Notes: generated from the sequence alone by a model not told the origin. A stretch of DNA of 64,000 bases from Aradus depressus (GCA_963662175.1 OY759217.1:52552108-52616107); one strand, 5' to 3'; shown: positions 28,466-39,829, counted from the first letter of the stretch. Made by a program: numbers and translations.

Positions 28466-29213
28466 TCATGGAGGACATAACCAGTCAAATTTCAGCGATA
28501 TCGGCCGAGGGGAGGGGGGAGTTCCGGGGTGGGGGCTCAACTTTAAAATCCCTATAACTGCCGATGTAATGAATGTATCGACATCAAATGTCGTATTTAA
28601 AACCAAAATCCACTTAGGACATAACCAGTCAAATTTCAGCGATATCGGCCGAGGGGAGGGGGGAGTTCCGGGGTGGGGGCCCAATTCAAAAATCCCAATA
28701 ACTGCCGATGTATTGAATGTATGAACATCAAATTTCGTATTTAAAACTAAAATGCACTGCGGACATGACCAGTCAAATTTCAACGATATCGGTTGAGGGA
28801 GGGGGGAGTTCCGGGGAGAGGGCTCAGTTCAATATCCCAATAAATGCCGATGTAATGAATGTATCAACATCAAATTTTGTATTAAAAATTAAAATCCACT
28901 AAGGACATAACCTGTCAAATTTCTGCGATATCGGCTAATGGTAGGGGGGAGTTGGGGGGTGGAGGCTCAATTCAAAAATCCCAATAACTGTTCACAATTG
29001 TGTGACGTCACACACTCTATTTTTCTATTTGGCGTTCAAGAATACTACATATGAAAATTCATGACAATCCGACCATTAATTAATAAGTTAGCACTATTTT
29101 TATTCTTAGCCCCCCCTCAAACCCCCCCTCCCGTTCGAAATTTTGGGACACCACAAAGCCTTTTATTCAATTCACAAAAAAAACCCGTTTCAGCTTTATT
29201 AATATAGAAGATT
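28466..29213. repeat. Decayed right edge of the satellite and family A tail
   Basis: The last 144-bp units (about 28.68-28.98 kb) carry many more substitutions than the interior. They run into a single diverged copy of the constant block (TGACGTCACACACTC, then ACTACATATGAAAATTCATG, then the C-rich run). It ends with CCCGTTTCAGCTTTATTAAT, the 3' end seen in dispersed family A copies. Edge decay is usual where satellite arrays stop being homogenised. Unique AT-rich DNA starts near 29.2 kb. Confidence 0.75.
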
Positions 29214-31450
29214 AAAACAATTTTTTTTAATACATTATTTCCTATCTTGTAACAATGTTAATAAAAGTAGTTAAAATAAAAATATAGTCTATTAGCACCA
29301 AGAGAAGCTGAAACTAGAAGAGGTACGTAAGTTACACTTCAAACGTCCGTACTAACTTCACACACACATTTTTTCCCATTTTTGGAATCTCATTTCAGAG
29401 AAAATGAAATTCCGTTGAAAACACAACATCGAATTTCTGTACCGATTGCAAAACGTCTCCCATACTTCATATAGCTGAGGAAGTAATAGAAAAATGAATA
29501 AATTTGTGGTACCTATAGGAAAAGTTATGTAATATGTCAAAGATTCAATATTTTATTGAAATCTGAATTTCATGTTTTCGACTCCTTGAGTCAAAAATTC
29601 CCCAAAAAACTATGTGTGTTTTTGCTCAGATTAATTTTTAAAGCAATTATTATTAGAAAGAGTTTTATTATTAATTTTATATTATATTAGTTAAATTCTC
29701 TTTTATTTAATTATTCTAATGTTTAAGTTCATTTAATAATTTGATAGGAGAAAAAATAAATGTTTACAAATGCAGATTCAAAGGTTATAAATTAACTTTA
29801 TTTTTCCACAGATTTCATATTCGGTGTATAAGAATTTGGCGTCACACAAACCCGGTGATTCGTTTGGAAAACAGTGCACCTCCTGTCGCCTCACCATGTC
29901 CTATCGTCAATTGATAACTAATACATTACAAATTAATAATAGTAATAAAATGGAGTGAAAAACGTAAAACAGATCAAATTTTGTACCTAACGTTATATAA
30001 ATTAAATTAAAATCTATACTATTTTATGTTGTTTTATTTAAATTAATTTTTTCTTCTTGTATATTTTTACGAAATATTTAATATTAGATAAGAAACGAAT
30101 AAATAAATATGGTTTGTGAGAAATTTGAAAGAGTTGTTAATTACTTTATATGAAGTTAATGATGTGAAATCTCATTTTTCAATGAATTCTCATTAGCTAT
30201 GAGAAAAATAATTTTAAAAAATCTCAAATTCCTTTTCCTTCTTATTGAACAGAATATGTTCAAAATCATTACTATTCGGTGTTTTCCAATGTTACGACTT
30301 GAAATATTCAATTGATGAATTCTGTTTTCAAAAAATATGGTTTCATTGTAGATGCTTATTTTAATTTTATTTTTTCTCTAAGTTTTTGAATATGTCATGG
30401 GTATAATATTTGATTATGCTATCATCATGTTTGTACACTTTCAAAGTGAACTTTGAACTTTAGCATGTCCAAATGCTGCTATAATCATTTTTCTCGAACT
30501 AATGGAAATACATATGTTTTTTCTTGTCTACGACTGTAGCATAAAATGGTACTATATATCATTAAAAAAAAAAAAAAAAAAAAAGGATATATTTTTTGCG
30601 AGGTTTTATAATAACCATCTCTTTATGGTTGGTTATATATGTGATGGGTAATGAATGCGATATGAAATCTCGCCTTCCGAACGAGGTAGCTATCGTATGC
30701 GTTTTGAAGAAGGCGCATTACCTAAGTTTTTTAAATAAATATTTTCATCTTGTTTTAATCATTAGTACCATATAAAAAAGAAAATACTTTTTATTTTCGT
30801 ACTTCTTTTACATCAATTTTTATAGGTGCTATTTTCATTTTTAATAATTTTATATTATTTAATTCCTTTATTATTATTTGGTCATCAAGTGGTGACCATA
30901 TCTGCTTCACCGGCAGCCATGGTAGATTGAATAAATGTTTTATATTCATGTATATATTAATATATAAATATCTATTATATATTTATATGTTACATATTTA
31001 TAAGTTATACATATTATATTCATATATATTTTTATAGATATATTACTTCGCCTTGTTATTTATTTTTAAAAAAACAAGTAAAATATTAACTATCTAGTTT
31101 TGTCTATGTCGATGTGACATTATTTTTTGAGAATATCATTTTTTTTCTTCCTGCGCATGTTCAGTTGAAGATTTTTGTTTTTAAACAAACATTTGTTTAT
31201 CATGTATTTTTTAATCTTCATAATTTTATATGTGAAATTTAGGGAAGTACTGTACGCTTTAAATAAAAAAAATAAAAATATTTGTATAATAAAAATACAT
31301 TTTGAAATTTTACCTTTTTTTACTTTGTATAATAAAGGTTTTGTTTCACAATCCTATTATTTTTTTAACTTATGGTTGAAATTCATATATTTTCACAGTT
31401 AAATTTTTCTGTTAAGAAAGTAGGACTTCCTTCCTTTTTGGGGCTTTCCT
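29214..31450. other. AT-rich DNA without recognised gene
   Basis: Strongly AT-rich with poly-A and poly-T runs, for example an A-run at about 30563-30583. Positions 29350-29480 resemble the end of family B (a GAAATTCCGTTGAAAAC-like string followed by ATAGCTGAGGAAGTA). A short segment at 30640-30722 has weak inverted ends (GGTAATG against CATTACC) and could be a small MITE. No coding sequence is supported. Confidence 0.5.
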
Positions 31451-32013
31451 TTGGTCAGCTTTAGGTCATCTCAGCAAGAGGCGGGGGTCAGCCCTGGTCC
31501 ATGGGACAAGTCCACAAAGGGACGGTGGACCCGTCGGCTCATTCCTCAGATCAGGACGCATGGGGAGGTTCCGGTGGGTTCCGGGGGTAGGTACCTTCAC
31601 AAAATCGCGGCAGCAACAACAACAGACTGCCCCGCGTGCCTTGGTGAGACGGAGACGGTGGAGCATGTTCTCTTCAAATGCCCCGGATGGGGAAAATCTG
31701 GAGTGCAGCATGGGCGCCTGACTGACTGAAACCAGTTACGTACTGTTCTCCCAGAGTCGTGGGATGAGGGCTGCGAATTTGCAGCACATCATGGGTGAGT
31801 TGGCCCTCCAAGAGAAGGCTGACAAGAAACAACAGTAGCGGCCACAAGAGCAGAAGAAGGGGCGTTACCAGCTACCCATCCTCCCTTCCGCGAAGTGATG
31901 ACAGGCCGTCTGTTCCGCGGAAGGCAACACCAGGATCGTCGAAGGATGGGGTTTTTAGTGTGTATGTGGCCACGGCTCTAGATAGGGCATTCTCCCTCCT
32001 GCCATAAAAAAAA
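31451..32013 (+). mobile_element. R1-like LINE 3' end, truncated and broken
   Basis: The frame at 31451-31729 reads like the C-terminal end of an R1/LOA-type non-LTR retrotransposon ORF2. It has a KGRWTRRLIPQIR-like stretch, then a cysteine-rich tail CPACLGETETVEHVLFKCP, the C..C....H....C module after the reverse transcriptase. A stretch usually present between these parts is missing, and stop codons follow at 31727 and beyond, so the copy is dead. An A-run at about 32005-32013 fits its poly-A tail. The 5' part (endonuclease and RT catalytic core) is absent, as in most 5'-truncated LINE copies. The region is GC-rich against its AT-rich surroundings. I did not find a target-site duplication. 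Confidence 0.7.
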
Positions 32014-33282
32014 ATATGCCAACCTCACAAAGTTAAATGTCACTGTTGAACTTAGTACTGACGATGGCGCAAGCCAACACTCGTACATTATATGTAAATA
32101 TTTCTTGTAGAATCAGACAATATATTTGTTAAAAAGGTGTTTGATTTTATTTATGTATTTTTTTGCAATTTTCATTCCCGAAAGTATTTATTGAAATCGA
32201 TTTTCGCATAATATTTCGTCAAAAGTTTCTAAAGTAATATACACCTAGCTAACTTGTCAATATTTTCACTAAATTGGTCAAAAATGACACGACTATATTT
32301 TCGCTTCTCTTAGCATTGTCTATTATACTGAAGTATATTCTCATTATATAGTATAGGTACTCGCCAATTTTTTTTTTTTTTTTTTCACACAACCAAAGTA
32401 CATTATTGTATTGTATTTTTAATTTGAAATTACTTTCTATTTGGCAATACTGCACATAATGAAGTTGACTCAGAACGTCGGAAAAAATGAATTTCCGCTG
32501 AAAACTGTACATGGACTTTTTGATTGAACTTATAACTTGAGGAAGTAAAACGGATTTCCTAATTTGCCGGAATGCGGTCGTTAACCTTACAGTTCAGATA
32601 TAAACTTTCATTGTTTGATGAATACCGATTATGAATTTTTCGAAACAATTTATTATTGAATATAAAGGAAATGTTTAAAACACGCCATCTATTGTCCTCT
32701 TTTCCGGGATCTTTGTACTTTCATCTCTACTTCTTAAATATTAATATTCTATAAACTGTAGTGAGAGCATAAAATCGATAAGAAATTGTTTATATATTAA
32801 TTGAGGCCACCAAATGAAATGTTCATAAGCATATGTCGTGTAGTTCAAATCGTATGTGAACTCAGGTCAACGTAATTGTTCTTTCAATATTTCAGCTTCA
32901 ATTACTATAAAACTAGTGATGGACAAAAGAGACATTTCTGTGTAGCTGCTACAAACTGTTTGAAAATAATATGTGTATATATAACCAATAGACTCCTTAT
33001 ATACAAACTCCAGTTACGGCCAATGCTGAAACTCTTCAAGTGGTCCAAACAAATTCTTTAGAATGGTCGGTTGCTACTTAATGGGTCATCTCCATTTTCC
33101 AAATCCATGAACACTTAGAAATGGATCTACTGGACTACAAAACCATACTTAGTAAAAATGTTTTCTTTAAATATGTAACAAACGAGAACGATGTTGTTAA
33201 AAACAACAAACACTCATGGTGGGAAACATAAAAATGTTAGCTCCTGTGATTTATAAAATTACACACATTCAAATTATTAATA
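32014..33282. other. AT-rich DNA, family B end fragment
   Basis: No gene recognised. Positions 32465-32550 hold a degenerate family B end (ATTTCCGCTGAAAACTG, then ACTTGAGGAAGTA). A T-run lies at about 32369-32385. The rest shows no clear repeat or coding signal by eye. Confidence 0.45.
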
Positions 33283-34447
33283 ACTAGCAGTAATATCCGG
33301 CGTTGCCTTGTCTTTCCTCCAAATATCTCTCGTTCGAATCCTATTCAATACTTCGACAGTGCATTCATGATGTTATAATTTTCAATTATTCATATGGAAT
33401 AAGGCGGACTGCTTTGCAACGGCGGACCCCACAGCTAGTAAGTTTTTAGGAACGCTGGGCACCACAGCTAGTATTAACCGTGCAACGGTGGACCTCTAGG
33501 TTATACATGCTTAGGAAACCCACCCTATTAAAATTAGGGCTGTATCCCATATTTAAAAAAGCTCCATGTGAGATTCAATCAGCCCCTCAAGTCCAAAACG
33601 TTGAGACGTCACAGCCAATTTTTAAATTTTGCTTATGAATTTTGACTACTACATGTTAAATTTCATGACAATCCGATTATTCGGTAATGACTTACAACTA
33701 TTTATATGCTTGCCCCCCTCCCCCATAGCCCCCCTCCCGTTGACAATTTTGAGACGTCACATATCCTTTTTTTTTTTTTGTCTTTTAAGAATACTACATG
33801 TGAAATTCCATGATCATCCGATCATCTGTTAATGCCCTATCACTATCTTTATATTTACGCCTACCCCCACAACCCCTCCCTTTCACAATTTTGAGATGTC
33901 ACGTAGCGTATTTTTCAATATGGCCTTTAGGAATACTACATGTCAAATTCCATGACAATCCGATCATCCTTCGAAGACCTATCACTATCTTTATATTTAG
34001 GCCTACCCTCACAACCCCCCTCCCTTTTGTGACGCCACACACCCAATTTTTCAATTGGCTTTTAAGAATACTACATGTGAAATTTCATGATGATCCGACC
34101 ATTAGTTAATGAGCTACTGGTATCTATATTTAGGCTTACCCCCACAACTCCCCCTCCCGTTCACAATTTTGTGGCGTCACACACCCTATTTTTCCATTTG
34201 GCTCTTAAGAATACTACATATGAAATTTCATGACAATCCGACCATTAATTAATGAGTTAGCACTATTTTTATGCTTAGCCCCCCCTTACAACCCCCCCTC
34301 CCGTTCGAAATTTTGAGACGCCACATAACCTATATTTCAATCGGGCTCAAAAGGATGCTACATGTGGAGTATCATGAAGATAGGTCCAGCCGTTCTTGAC
34401 TTATAAATGGTGTAACTAACCCGACTTCGTTTTATTTATTTAGATAT
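33283..34447 (+). mobile_element. Family A dispersed element, copy 1
   Basis: Starts with ACTAGCAGTAATATCCGGCG and ends near ACTTCGTTTTATTTATTTAG. Inside are short GCTAGTA...GGCACCACAG repeats (33.40-33.50), then four or five sub-repeats. Each of these contains ACTACATGTGAAATTTCATG, a C-rich stretch and a GACGCCACA-like string. It encodes no protein. The sub-repeats are homologous to the constant block of the 1-29 kb satellite. A non-autonomous element with internal tandem repeats, such as a Helentron-associated one, would fit; the superfamily is not proven. Confidence 0.65.
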
Positions 34448-34549
34448 ATTATTAAATTAACTATATTTATTAGTATAAAATAAAATCAGAGAAGCAACTA
34501 AATTGGTGAATAATTATATGAAGTCGCATTTGTTTTGGAACCAGCCAAT

Positions 34550-35140
34550 GAATAAAAAAAAAAGACGATCATCAGCTGTTCTAATAGTGTGGACGAGTCA
34601 AAGTTATCTGGTGGAAGTAGGAGGTCTGAGATGTAGTGAGAAAAGTGTTTAGGCTTAAGGCGTGTGAACCAAATAGGTGGAAATAACATTGAAATAGATG
34701 CGCAAAGGAGATACTTTTATTTATTTATATTTTCAAAATATATATGTGCCCAAAATAACGTTTGATATAGTTTTAAGAATTTAGTTTGTAGGATTTTTCT
34801 TTTAAAAAATTTCGATTTTTGTTTCAATCATAGTTTTTAAGTTTATAATGTAGTTTTAAGTAAATAAACCCAAATATTTGTTCTCAAATTATATGCTATT
34901 CATTTTCCCTATTAACCCAGAAAGATAATTGATACCTTTGGATTAGATTTAACATTTTTGCAAAATTTAGAAAAACAATATGCATCTCTTTAGAAATCCA
35001 AATGAAAAGTTGGTTAATTGAAATTACAAAAAAAAAAAAATACGTGCACTTTCTTCAAAATTGCACGTCTTGAACTTTTGATATTTTTTTAGGGCCCTTC
35101 TCGCAAATTACTGTAGAAATCAAAATTTAGTAAAATACCA
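34550..35140 (+). repeat. Dispersed direct repeat, copy 1 of a ~600-bp segment
   Basis: Matches 40430-41055 in the same orientation along its length, with many substitutions and indels. Shared strings include CATCAGCTGTT, GTTTAGGCTTAAG, CATCTCTTTAGAAATCCAAA, and ACTTTTGATATTTTTTTAGG near the end. There is no clear shared open frame. It could be an old duplication or an unrecognised repeat family. Confidence 0.65.
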
Positions 35141-35863
35141 GAGATATAATTATTATAGTCCTAGTTGCACCGATACCTTATATTTTAGTTAGGATCGACC
35201 AGAATTTATTTTATATGCGAAATAAAAAAATATATTTTTTGTTTTGACTCGATATATAGGCCATCCTTTGATTTTTTTCTATTTTTTAAAAATTCCTAGA
35301 AATGATTTCAAACATTATCCTATGATACTAATTACAAGTTAATTTCCATGTTTGGTCCTCAATTTCTTCGCAAGGCCTCTCCCGTGGAGTGGATGCTCAT
35401 GTCTCCTCCCCCGGGGGTGGGGCGCCGCTCCACCTCAACCCCCTTCAGATGACCAGTGGCCAGCCGAGCGGCCTCCCGGACACACCAGCCGTCATGTGGC
35501 CCCCCCTCGACCAAGGTTAACATGGGCATCTGTCTCGATACCGGTAACTACATTTGTATATCTCCTATTTTGTAATGAGAGCCAACCGACATATATTATT
35601 TCAGGGTCCTGGGTTGTGTATAAGAAGAGAACATCTGTATTTCTAATGGCATGAGAGGAATGCTTATATATTTACCGTATGCTTTTTTAAAATGGGTTTA
35701 TATATATTATTATATATGTCTTCTTACTCTTATACTTTTGACGTCAATAATGAGGTAATTCTAAATATTACATTTTCCCGGGAGTAACTTTGACTTGAGC
35801 TGATTATGCGATGCACAGACAAAAAATAAAAATCTTCTCCCGTGTTTTATGGTCATAAATTCA
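35141..35863. other. AT-rich DNA with a GC-rich island
   Basis: Positions 35370-35530 are sharply GC-rich (TCCCCCGGGGGTGGGGCGCC and nearby) inside AT-rich sequence. One frame (35352-35654) is open but looks like no protein I know. It may be the end of a retrotransposon. The remainder shows nothing recognisable. Confidence 0.4.
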
Positions 35864-36474
35864 GACAATTTAAAAAAAGTTCTTTAACGCTAGGGCGGAT
35901 TTTTTTAGGAAAAAAATATATAACATATATTTTTGAACTCGAATGTTTTTAAAAATACAGTATCCCCACCTTATCAATAAATATAATAGGATGACACAGT
36001 CTTTAGTTGGAGTTAAGTCATCCGTGAAATAACCTACAAATTCCATGATGCTTGGGCAAGAAATAAAACTTTTTCTTCCCAAAAAACGTTTAAAAAAGTA
36101 TATTTTTGTAGCCGTCTAGTAAAATAATCTGTAAGCTTCGTGATTATAGGATAACTTCAGACAGAGATCGACTACGATTGAGTTCAAAAGTAGCCGAGAA
36201 TTTAACAAATAATTGCGCGTTCTAAATAATACTTCGTCTTAGTTATTTAGTTTTATTACTTGCCCAGGCCTCAAGGAATTTGCAGGTTATTTCACGGATG
36301 ACCTAACTCCAACTATAGACTGTGTCATCATATTATATTTATTGAGAGGAGAGGCGGAGGGAGGAAGATAATGTATTTTTTTAAACATTCAACGAGTTCA
36401 AAAATACATATATGTTAAATTTTTTTTTTTGTTTTAGGGCGTTAAAGAACTTTTTTTAAATTGTCTGAAAATTA
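35864..36474. mobile_element. Foldback element with ~200-bp inverted arms
   Basis: The left arm (about 35864-36070) and the reverse complement of the right arm (about 36250-36474) match closely. The outer ends read CAGACAATTTAAAAAAAGTT and its complement, and the inner parts share TTATTTCACGGATGAC-type sequence. There is no ORF inside. A MITE or foldback transposon is likely. I could not settle the target duplication. A short direct repeat AATACTTCGTCTTAGTTA occurs in the middle (36229) and just outside (36476). Confidence 0.7.
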
Positions 36475-37859
36475 ATACTTCGTCTTAGTTAATTTTAAAA
36501 CTGCAATTTTATACTAATTAGTATGACATTTTGTGGGTAATAATTCGAATCCTTACACTTCAGAACGTATGCTTTTAGTATATGCATTTTTTTTTTGACA
36601 TAATATGCCAAAATCATATTATGTTAAGTATATCGGTGAAATGACTTCGTCATTCGGTTTTCAAACAATCAATTTAATTACTATAACGAAATTTCCATAA
36701 CTAAAATTAATAATTAATACTAATATTACTATCTTATAATTCATATATAAAATATTATTATATAACATTAGAATAGGTTAATATGCCGGTGCCTCAGATA
36801 CTAAGTGAAATAGTGTCTAACTATAAGGTGGAAGTATTAGTCTTGTGCTCGTAACTATAACAGTGTATAAAGATGTATATGCAATTTTATGAAATCCAAT
36901 GAACCGTTAATGAGGATGTGTATGACATTGTATTTTAAGCATTCATTTTATGTCTTGGGCTCCCCCACAACTCCTCTCCAGTTCAAATGTTTGAGATGCC
37001 ACATAGCCTATGTTCCAAATGGACAATCCTAGATCTCTGCACATTATGTGGATATATGTTCAGCTTCATGAAGCTGAAATAAACCTACATAAATATATAA
37101 ATTGCACTCATAGTATCTAAGGCTTCTAAATATAACACAAAACGGATTTATAATCAAAGAAAAAACTTATTCCTAACATGTACAGACAAAACATTAATTT
37201 TGTAGTTAGTTAACTATCTAAACATTCGGCCGCCCGATGCGATGCATCCCCCGCTGCCTTCCGGCAGCACTGAGCGCAATCAAATGAAAAAATAGAGCTT
37301 CACTCTAGTGCGTTACATTATCGATTACATTTCTAATCTTCGATTGCACAATGATCTTATCCCATTTGTCCTCTGTTATATATATATATATGTATATACT
37401 AGTATATAGTACACTATATATATATAGTGACCACTAGTATATAAATAGGGGTGATTAGCTATGGGAGCTAGCCTCTCTCCACTGCTCCCAGATATATTCA
37501 TGAATAATTATAATTATATTTATTTCTATTAAATGGTAATAGGATACGTCATAAGAATGTATACATTAAGATAGCTTATAGACAAATTTTAACTCTTAGA
37601 GTCTGACACAACAATAAAAATAAAAAATAAAAATGAAATAGCTTTATTGACATTATGTTAAAACAAAAGCCTCTCCTTTTGGAGGTTTTGAGTCTACTGC
37701 TTTTTCAACAGAAGAAATCAGAAAAGAATTTAACGATTGTTCTTAAATTAAATTAATTTGTTTCTTAAGTAAAACTGTTATTTCTTGATTAAAAATAAGA
37801 TAAAAATAAAACAAGGTAAAACAAAACAAAAGCAAAAAGTAAAAATGAGGGTTATTTCT
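36475..37859. other. AT-rich DNA, degenerate family A fragment
   Basis: A weak family A remnant lies at 36950-37060 (CCCCCACAACTCC, then GATGCCACATAGCCTATG). Positions 37378-37445 are a TA-rich partly palindromic tract. No gene is supported. Confidence 0.4.
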
Positions 37860-37987
37860 TAAATAATGCTGTTACACATTTGTTCCATGTTTCTCTGTTG
37901 CTGGCCACTGTGCACCATCCATCCCCTATTCTCTCCACTATCTCGTCCCTCCACCCCAGTCCAGGTCTTCCTTTTCCTCTTCTTCTG
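37860..37987 (-). pseudogene. LINE endonuclease-RT C-terminal tail
   Basis: On the minus strand this reads RGRP-type sequence: GKGRPGLGWRDEIVERIG, then DGWCTVASNRETWNKCVTAL, then a stop codon. This is the conserved tail of arthropod LINE polyproteins of the endonuclease-reverse transcriptase type, with the pattern GRP..RW.DEI...G.GW..VA.NRE.W. Only about 40 residues remain and the frame is lost upstream. The exact clade (RTE-like or other) cannot be fixed from so short a piece. Confidence 0.6.
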
Positions 37988-38410
37988 TCCTCAGAAGAAG
38001 AGGATTAACAATACTCCTAAAAAATAAAATGTAAATAATAAAGTAATAATTGAAAATATGAGTATAAAAATAATAATATTAATAAATACAGTAAAAAATT
38101 CTTTTATTTTTATTTTTTTTTACTCTTATTTTAATTTAATTTTTTTTATTTATTTACAAAGAGATATTTACAACTGTATAAAAATATATACAACAAGCAA
38201 ATATGCTAATACAGAGATAATGGCAATGTCAAAATGTCAAGAGGGGAGAAATCACCGAGTGGTGACACTCCCTAGTCACTGATTTCCTCTCATTTGTAAC
38301 TAATCACTGTCATTGTCACTGCTGCTGCTAAGGAGGTCTCTAGGCCATTGACTAGAAAACAAACTACAAAAAATAATAATCTTTTATATTTTTTCCGAAA
38401 GTGTCTTCTT

Positions 38411-38455
38411 CACGACGACATTTCGAGACTTTCTTACGTCCCCTCATCAGGTCAC
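38411..38455 (-). ncRNA. Hammerhead-ribozyme-like motif 1
   Basis: Minus strand, 5' to 3': stem I strand GTGAC, core CTGATGA, one extra G, stem II GGGAC/GTCTC with an 8-nt loop, core GAAA, then TGTC and stem I partner GTCGT. Stem I closes with five pairs (two G-U), and stem II with five (one G-U). The nucleotides AUGU around the cleavage site are self-complementary, so stem III could form between two molecules. PLEs and retrozymes are known to carry hammerheads with very short stem III. I found no PLE protein at this site. Confidence 0.65.
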
Positions 38456-38565
38456 AATGTGCGAAATATAGAAAAGAGAAAGAAAACAAAATAACAATAA
38501 CAAATCTAAATATATATATTATAAATGAACAAATTAATAAAAATAAAATAAAAAATATATAATTT

Positions 38566-38700
38566 TTTTTTTTTTTTTTTTTTTTTTACGTGGGTCGGTG
38601 AAAATCTCATAGACACCTGGAGCCTCCAGTGGAGGTCCGGTGCATCCCTCTGTTATGATGACTTTGTGTCATTACCTTATCAGAACTTTGTTCTAGCCAA
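38566..38700 (-). mobile_element. Probable LINE 3' end with poly-A
   Basis: A T-run at about 38563-38587 on the plus strand is followed by a GC-richer stretch. Its complement ends in GAGATTTTCACCGACCCACG and then poly-A. This suits a 5'-truncated non-LTR retrotransposon inserted on the minus strand. The protein frame is too short to classify. Confidence 0.4.
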
Positions 38701-39114
38701 CAATATATAAAATGATAATAAAAACACATAGAAGAAAAAATCAAAAGAAATAAAGTAAATGAGTATAAAATTAATTTTAAAAATTATTAAAACGTAGATT
38801 CAACAGACCTTAAAGAAGATATCTGTGGAGAAACTCGGTCAAAAACAAAAATACAAATGTAAGCTATGTATTAAATAATGTTTTTGAATATGAAATACGA
38901 TTATTTTTTATAGAATAGAATTGAGAAGACAATTTTAGAGAAAATTCCATGTAAAAATAATGCAATATTTGGGTAGCAGCGATATGTCCACAACATTTTC
39001 ATATTTTTTGATGGGACAGAAAACACAAATCCAACTATTTTTCGAGTATGTCGTATGTTGTTTTATCTATTTATTATAAGTTTGTACAATATGACAGCGT
39101 TTCCAAACTTAGAG

Positions 39115-39160
<46 letters not shown>

Positions 39161-39829
39161 TACAATTATCTAAACAAACAAATTAAGTGTAAACTATTAA
39201 ATCAGAATTAAATCAGAATTAAACTTTAGAAATGTTAAACAAGTTGTTGTTTTTTTATTCATTTTCCACTCAAATGGCAAACATGTTTTTCGATATTATT
39301 ATAGATATGGAATCATATATCAGGAGCAGTGAAATATTCTGTACGAACAAAATAGGTTATACAAATATTGGGATAGAGACCTCCGTGATTGCCTGTCTAA
39401 CAAAGCGAAGGCGCATATACATATTCATTTAATTTTAAAGAGTTTACAATATGTTTTGACAGTTTTTTAAGCCCAAAGTTTAATTATTTATTTTTTTACT
39501 GAAAATGCAATATTTTTTGTTTATGCCCATTTGTTTTACCTTTTACAGTTCTATCATTATTAATGAAGAAATTATTATTATTTTCAAGGATTGTTAATAC
39601 AATTTTATTTATTTATTTCTGACATTTATTTTCTCCATATTCCTGTTATTTTATCTATATTAATCTTTTTACATTTATATTTCTGTAAACTTGGCGTAAA
39701 GAGCAACTCGCCTGTATAAAAATAAATTGATAATAGACATGATTTTTTAATTTTTATTTCCTAGATTAACCAAGCATACTGTCTCAGGCCTTCAGAACGT
39801 ATTTCATCTTTTGAACCTACGCCATGCAG
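38701..39829. other. AT-rich DNA with TA microsatellite
   Basis: A (TA)n run covers about 39117-39158. The 66-codon open frame at 39232-39432 has no recognisable domain and average AT-rich composition, so I do not call it a gene. Confidence 0.5.

Larger units (their letters stand above)
1..28980. repeat. Hierarchical satellite array
   Basis: The whole stretch is tandem repeat. The base unit is 144 bp: the conserved string TTTCAGCGATATCG recurs near 157, 301 and 445, for example. Groups of these alternate with a constant block of about 501 bp that carries a C-rich stretch, a T-run and the tail AAACCCCGTTTCAG. That tail recurs near 1, 934, 2011, 2944, 3732, 4520, 5453, 6530, 7318 and 8108. The intervals are about 788, 933 or 1077 bp, that is 501 plus n times 144. 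Copies differ by scattered single bases, so amplification looks recent. The left edge lies outside the window. Open frames run through the array on both strands because 144 is divisible by three; I do not read them as genes. Confidence 0.95.

Noticed and set aside
278..28783. Dozens of 60-125 codon frames in the satellite, some nearly identical
   Set aside because: They follow from a 144-bp repeat that is divisible by three. They occur on both strands, lack a plausible start context and have no recognisable domain.
1..28980. CRISPR-like array
   Set aside because: Units are contiguous and homologous throughout, with no unique spacers, and the context is eukaryotic.
31175..31402. 75-codon frame rich in F, I and Y
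   Set aside because: Composition is that of random AT-rich DNA.
37435..37500. Core promoter with TATA box (TATATAAATAGGGG)
   Set aside because: It lies at the end of a TA-rich tract; chance is likely and no gene follows.
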